This document shows, one piece after another, positions 63,130-64,000 of a stretch of DNA of 64,000 nucleotides (its first letter is position 1; every line of letters starts with the position of its first letter). The translations under genes were made by a program, and so were the position numbers. The notes below the pieces were generated by a model. That model made no database searches and was not told the DNA's origin. It saw nothing but the letters and a program-made list of their open reading frames with translations. Source of the stretch: Commensalibacter papalotli (GTDB taxonomy: Bacteria > Pseudomonadota > Alphaproteobacteria > Acetobacterales > Acetobacteraceae); NCBI RefSeq assembly GCF_947179115.1, contig NZ_CAMXCI010000005.1, positions 139,842-203,841 of the forward strand, given 5' to 3'.

Positions 63130-63798
63130 TTAATGTATACTAGCAGCAACATCCAAAGACCCGTTAATTACAAATTGTATGCCCATACATACCAGTAAAA
63201 ACCCCATTAATCGAGAAATTGCTTGGACGCCACTATTTCCTATAAAACGCATGATTACAGCTGAACTACGCAAAGAAACCCAAAGTAAAATGCTAATTAA
63301 TATAAAAACGAGAATAGGTGCAACAATAATAACCCATTGTGAAACATGTATTGTTCCCTGATGAACTGCGGATGCACTACTAATAATAATCGCTATTGTT
63401 CCAGGTCCAGCAGTACCAGGCATTGCCAATGGCACAAAGGCGATATCCGTGTCTGGTTCTTTTTGCATTTCTGATGTCTTTTCACGCACCTCAAGTGCAT
63501 CGTGAACTTTACGAACGGGAAAAAGCATCTGAAATCCGATAAATACAACAATTAAGCCACCTGCAATACGTAGCCCAGGAACCGATATACCAAAAGTGCT
63601 CATTACCACTTGACCAGCATACCAAGTCACAATCATAATCGTAAAAACATATATTGCTGCCATCAAGGCTTGATGGTCACGTGTTTCTTTATTCATATCC
63701 TCAGATAAACTTAAAAACAAAGCAACAGCCGTCAATGGGTTAGCCAAAGGTAAAAGCGTAATTAAACCTATACCAATAATTTCAAAAAGTTCTATCAT
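63130..63798 (-). CDS. marC: MarC family inner-membrane protein
   Basis: 222 aa, six predicted membrane helices. Very like E. coli MarC by eye: GIGLITLLPLANPLTAVALFLSLS, GISVPGLRIAGGLIVVFIGFQMLFP, AFVPLAMPGTAGPGTIAIIISSAS, ISRLMGFLLVCMGIQFVING. Function unsettled; earlier links to multiple antibiotic resistance were not confirmed for E. coli. Confidence 0.93.
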   Translation of the reverse strand: MIELFEIIGIGLITLLPLANPLTAVALFLSLSEDMNKETRDHQALMAAIYVFTIMIVTWYAGQVVMSTFGISVPGLRIAGGLIVVFIGFQMLFPVRKVHDALEVREKTSEMQKEPDTDIAFVPLAMPGTAGPGTIAIIISSASAVHQGTIHVSQWVIIVAPILVFILISILLWVSLRSSAVIMRFIGNSGVQAISRLMGFLLVCMGIQFVINGSLDVAASIH

Positions 63799-64000
63799 AA
63801 ATACTGTTCATCATTAATGTTATAAAGAATAAATGCTATCAACAAGATTTCTTAGATGCAAATTAATAATGATAATTGTTTTAAAGGTAATACACTTTTA
63901 AGAGATGCTAATGAGTATTATATTTACAACTTTAAGATGTGTGTTATCGTATAAGTTGTAATATTTAGATTATGATAAACTTGAAGGATCTAAAATTACT

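Overview
The window looks like an AT-rich chromosomal segment of an alphaproteobacterium in the acetic acid bacteria (Acetobacteraceae). The evidence is a GcrA cell-cycle regulator, a bactofilin, a five-gene atpHAGDC F1 cluster without F0 genes, an IalB-family protein and an OprB sugar porin. The low GC and the gene mix fit a gut symbiont such as Commensalibacter. That genus is an inference from gene content, not something read directly from the sequence.

Layout. 1-9.6 kb is mostly housekeeping: a ferredoxin-NADP reductase (cut by the window edge), alanine racemase, an Asr-like Lys/His-rich secreted protein, TypA, a PfkB-type adenosine kinase, bactofilin, GcrA, RNase D and a DXD sugar transferase. 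9.8-16.3 kb is a complete arabinose regulon of enterobacterial type: araC diverges from araB-araA-araE-araD, with two AraC-like operator pairs between them. 16.5-24.4 kb is core again: queF, the F1 ATPase genes, tRNA-Gly and tRNA-Trp, secE and nusG.

24.4-57 kb is an accessory island. It opens with a RelBE toxin-antitoxin pair, IS6-like remnants and a secreted beta-repeat protein. Its core is a two-partner secretion (TPS) locus. A 4,279-residue FHA-like exoprotein gene (tpsA) diverges from an ialB-like gene and the transporter gene tpsB, with a perfect 20-bp palindrome between them. Downstream of tpsA is a tandem array of about 1-kb cassettes. Each cassette repeats the last ~220 bp of tpsA followed by a lipoprotein gene. 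There are five such lipoproteins. Four carry a run of 10-13 G at the same codon position, and one of those is currently out of frame. Further on are a serine recombinase, an N-terminally truncated second tpsA with a different C-terminal end and its own type of lipoprotein, and a third broken tail plus lipoprotein. This resembles the orphan toxin/immunity modules of contact-dependent inhibition loci. Here, however, the partner is a lipoprotein, the tail has no toxin domain I recognise, and the lipoproteins look phase-variable. This is the best candidate in the window for an undescribed system. Decayed toxin-antitoxin genes and a broken/intact pair of small unknown genes follow tpsB.

57-64 kb is ordinary: a pqiABC envelope lipid-transport operon, tRNA-Thr, a small lipoprotein, an OprB porin and marC.
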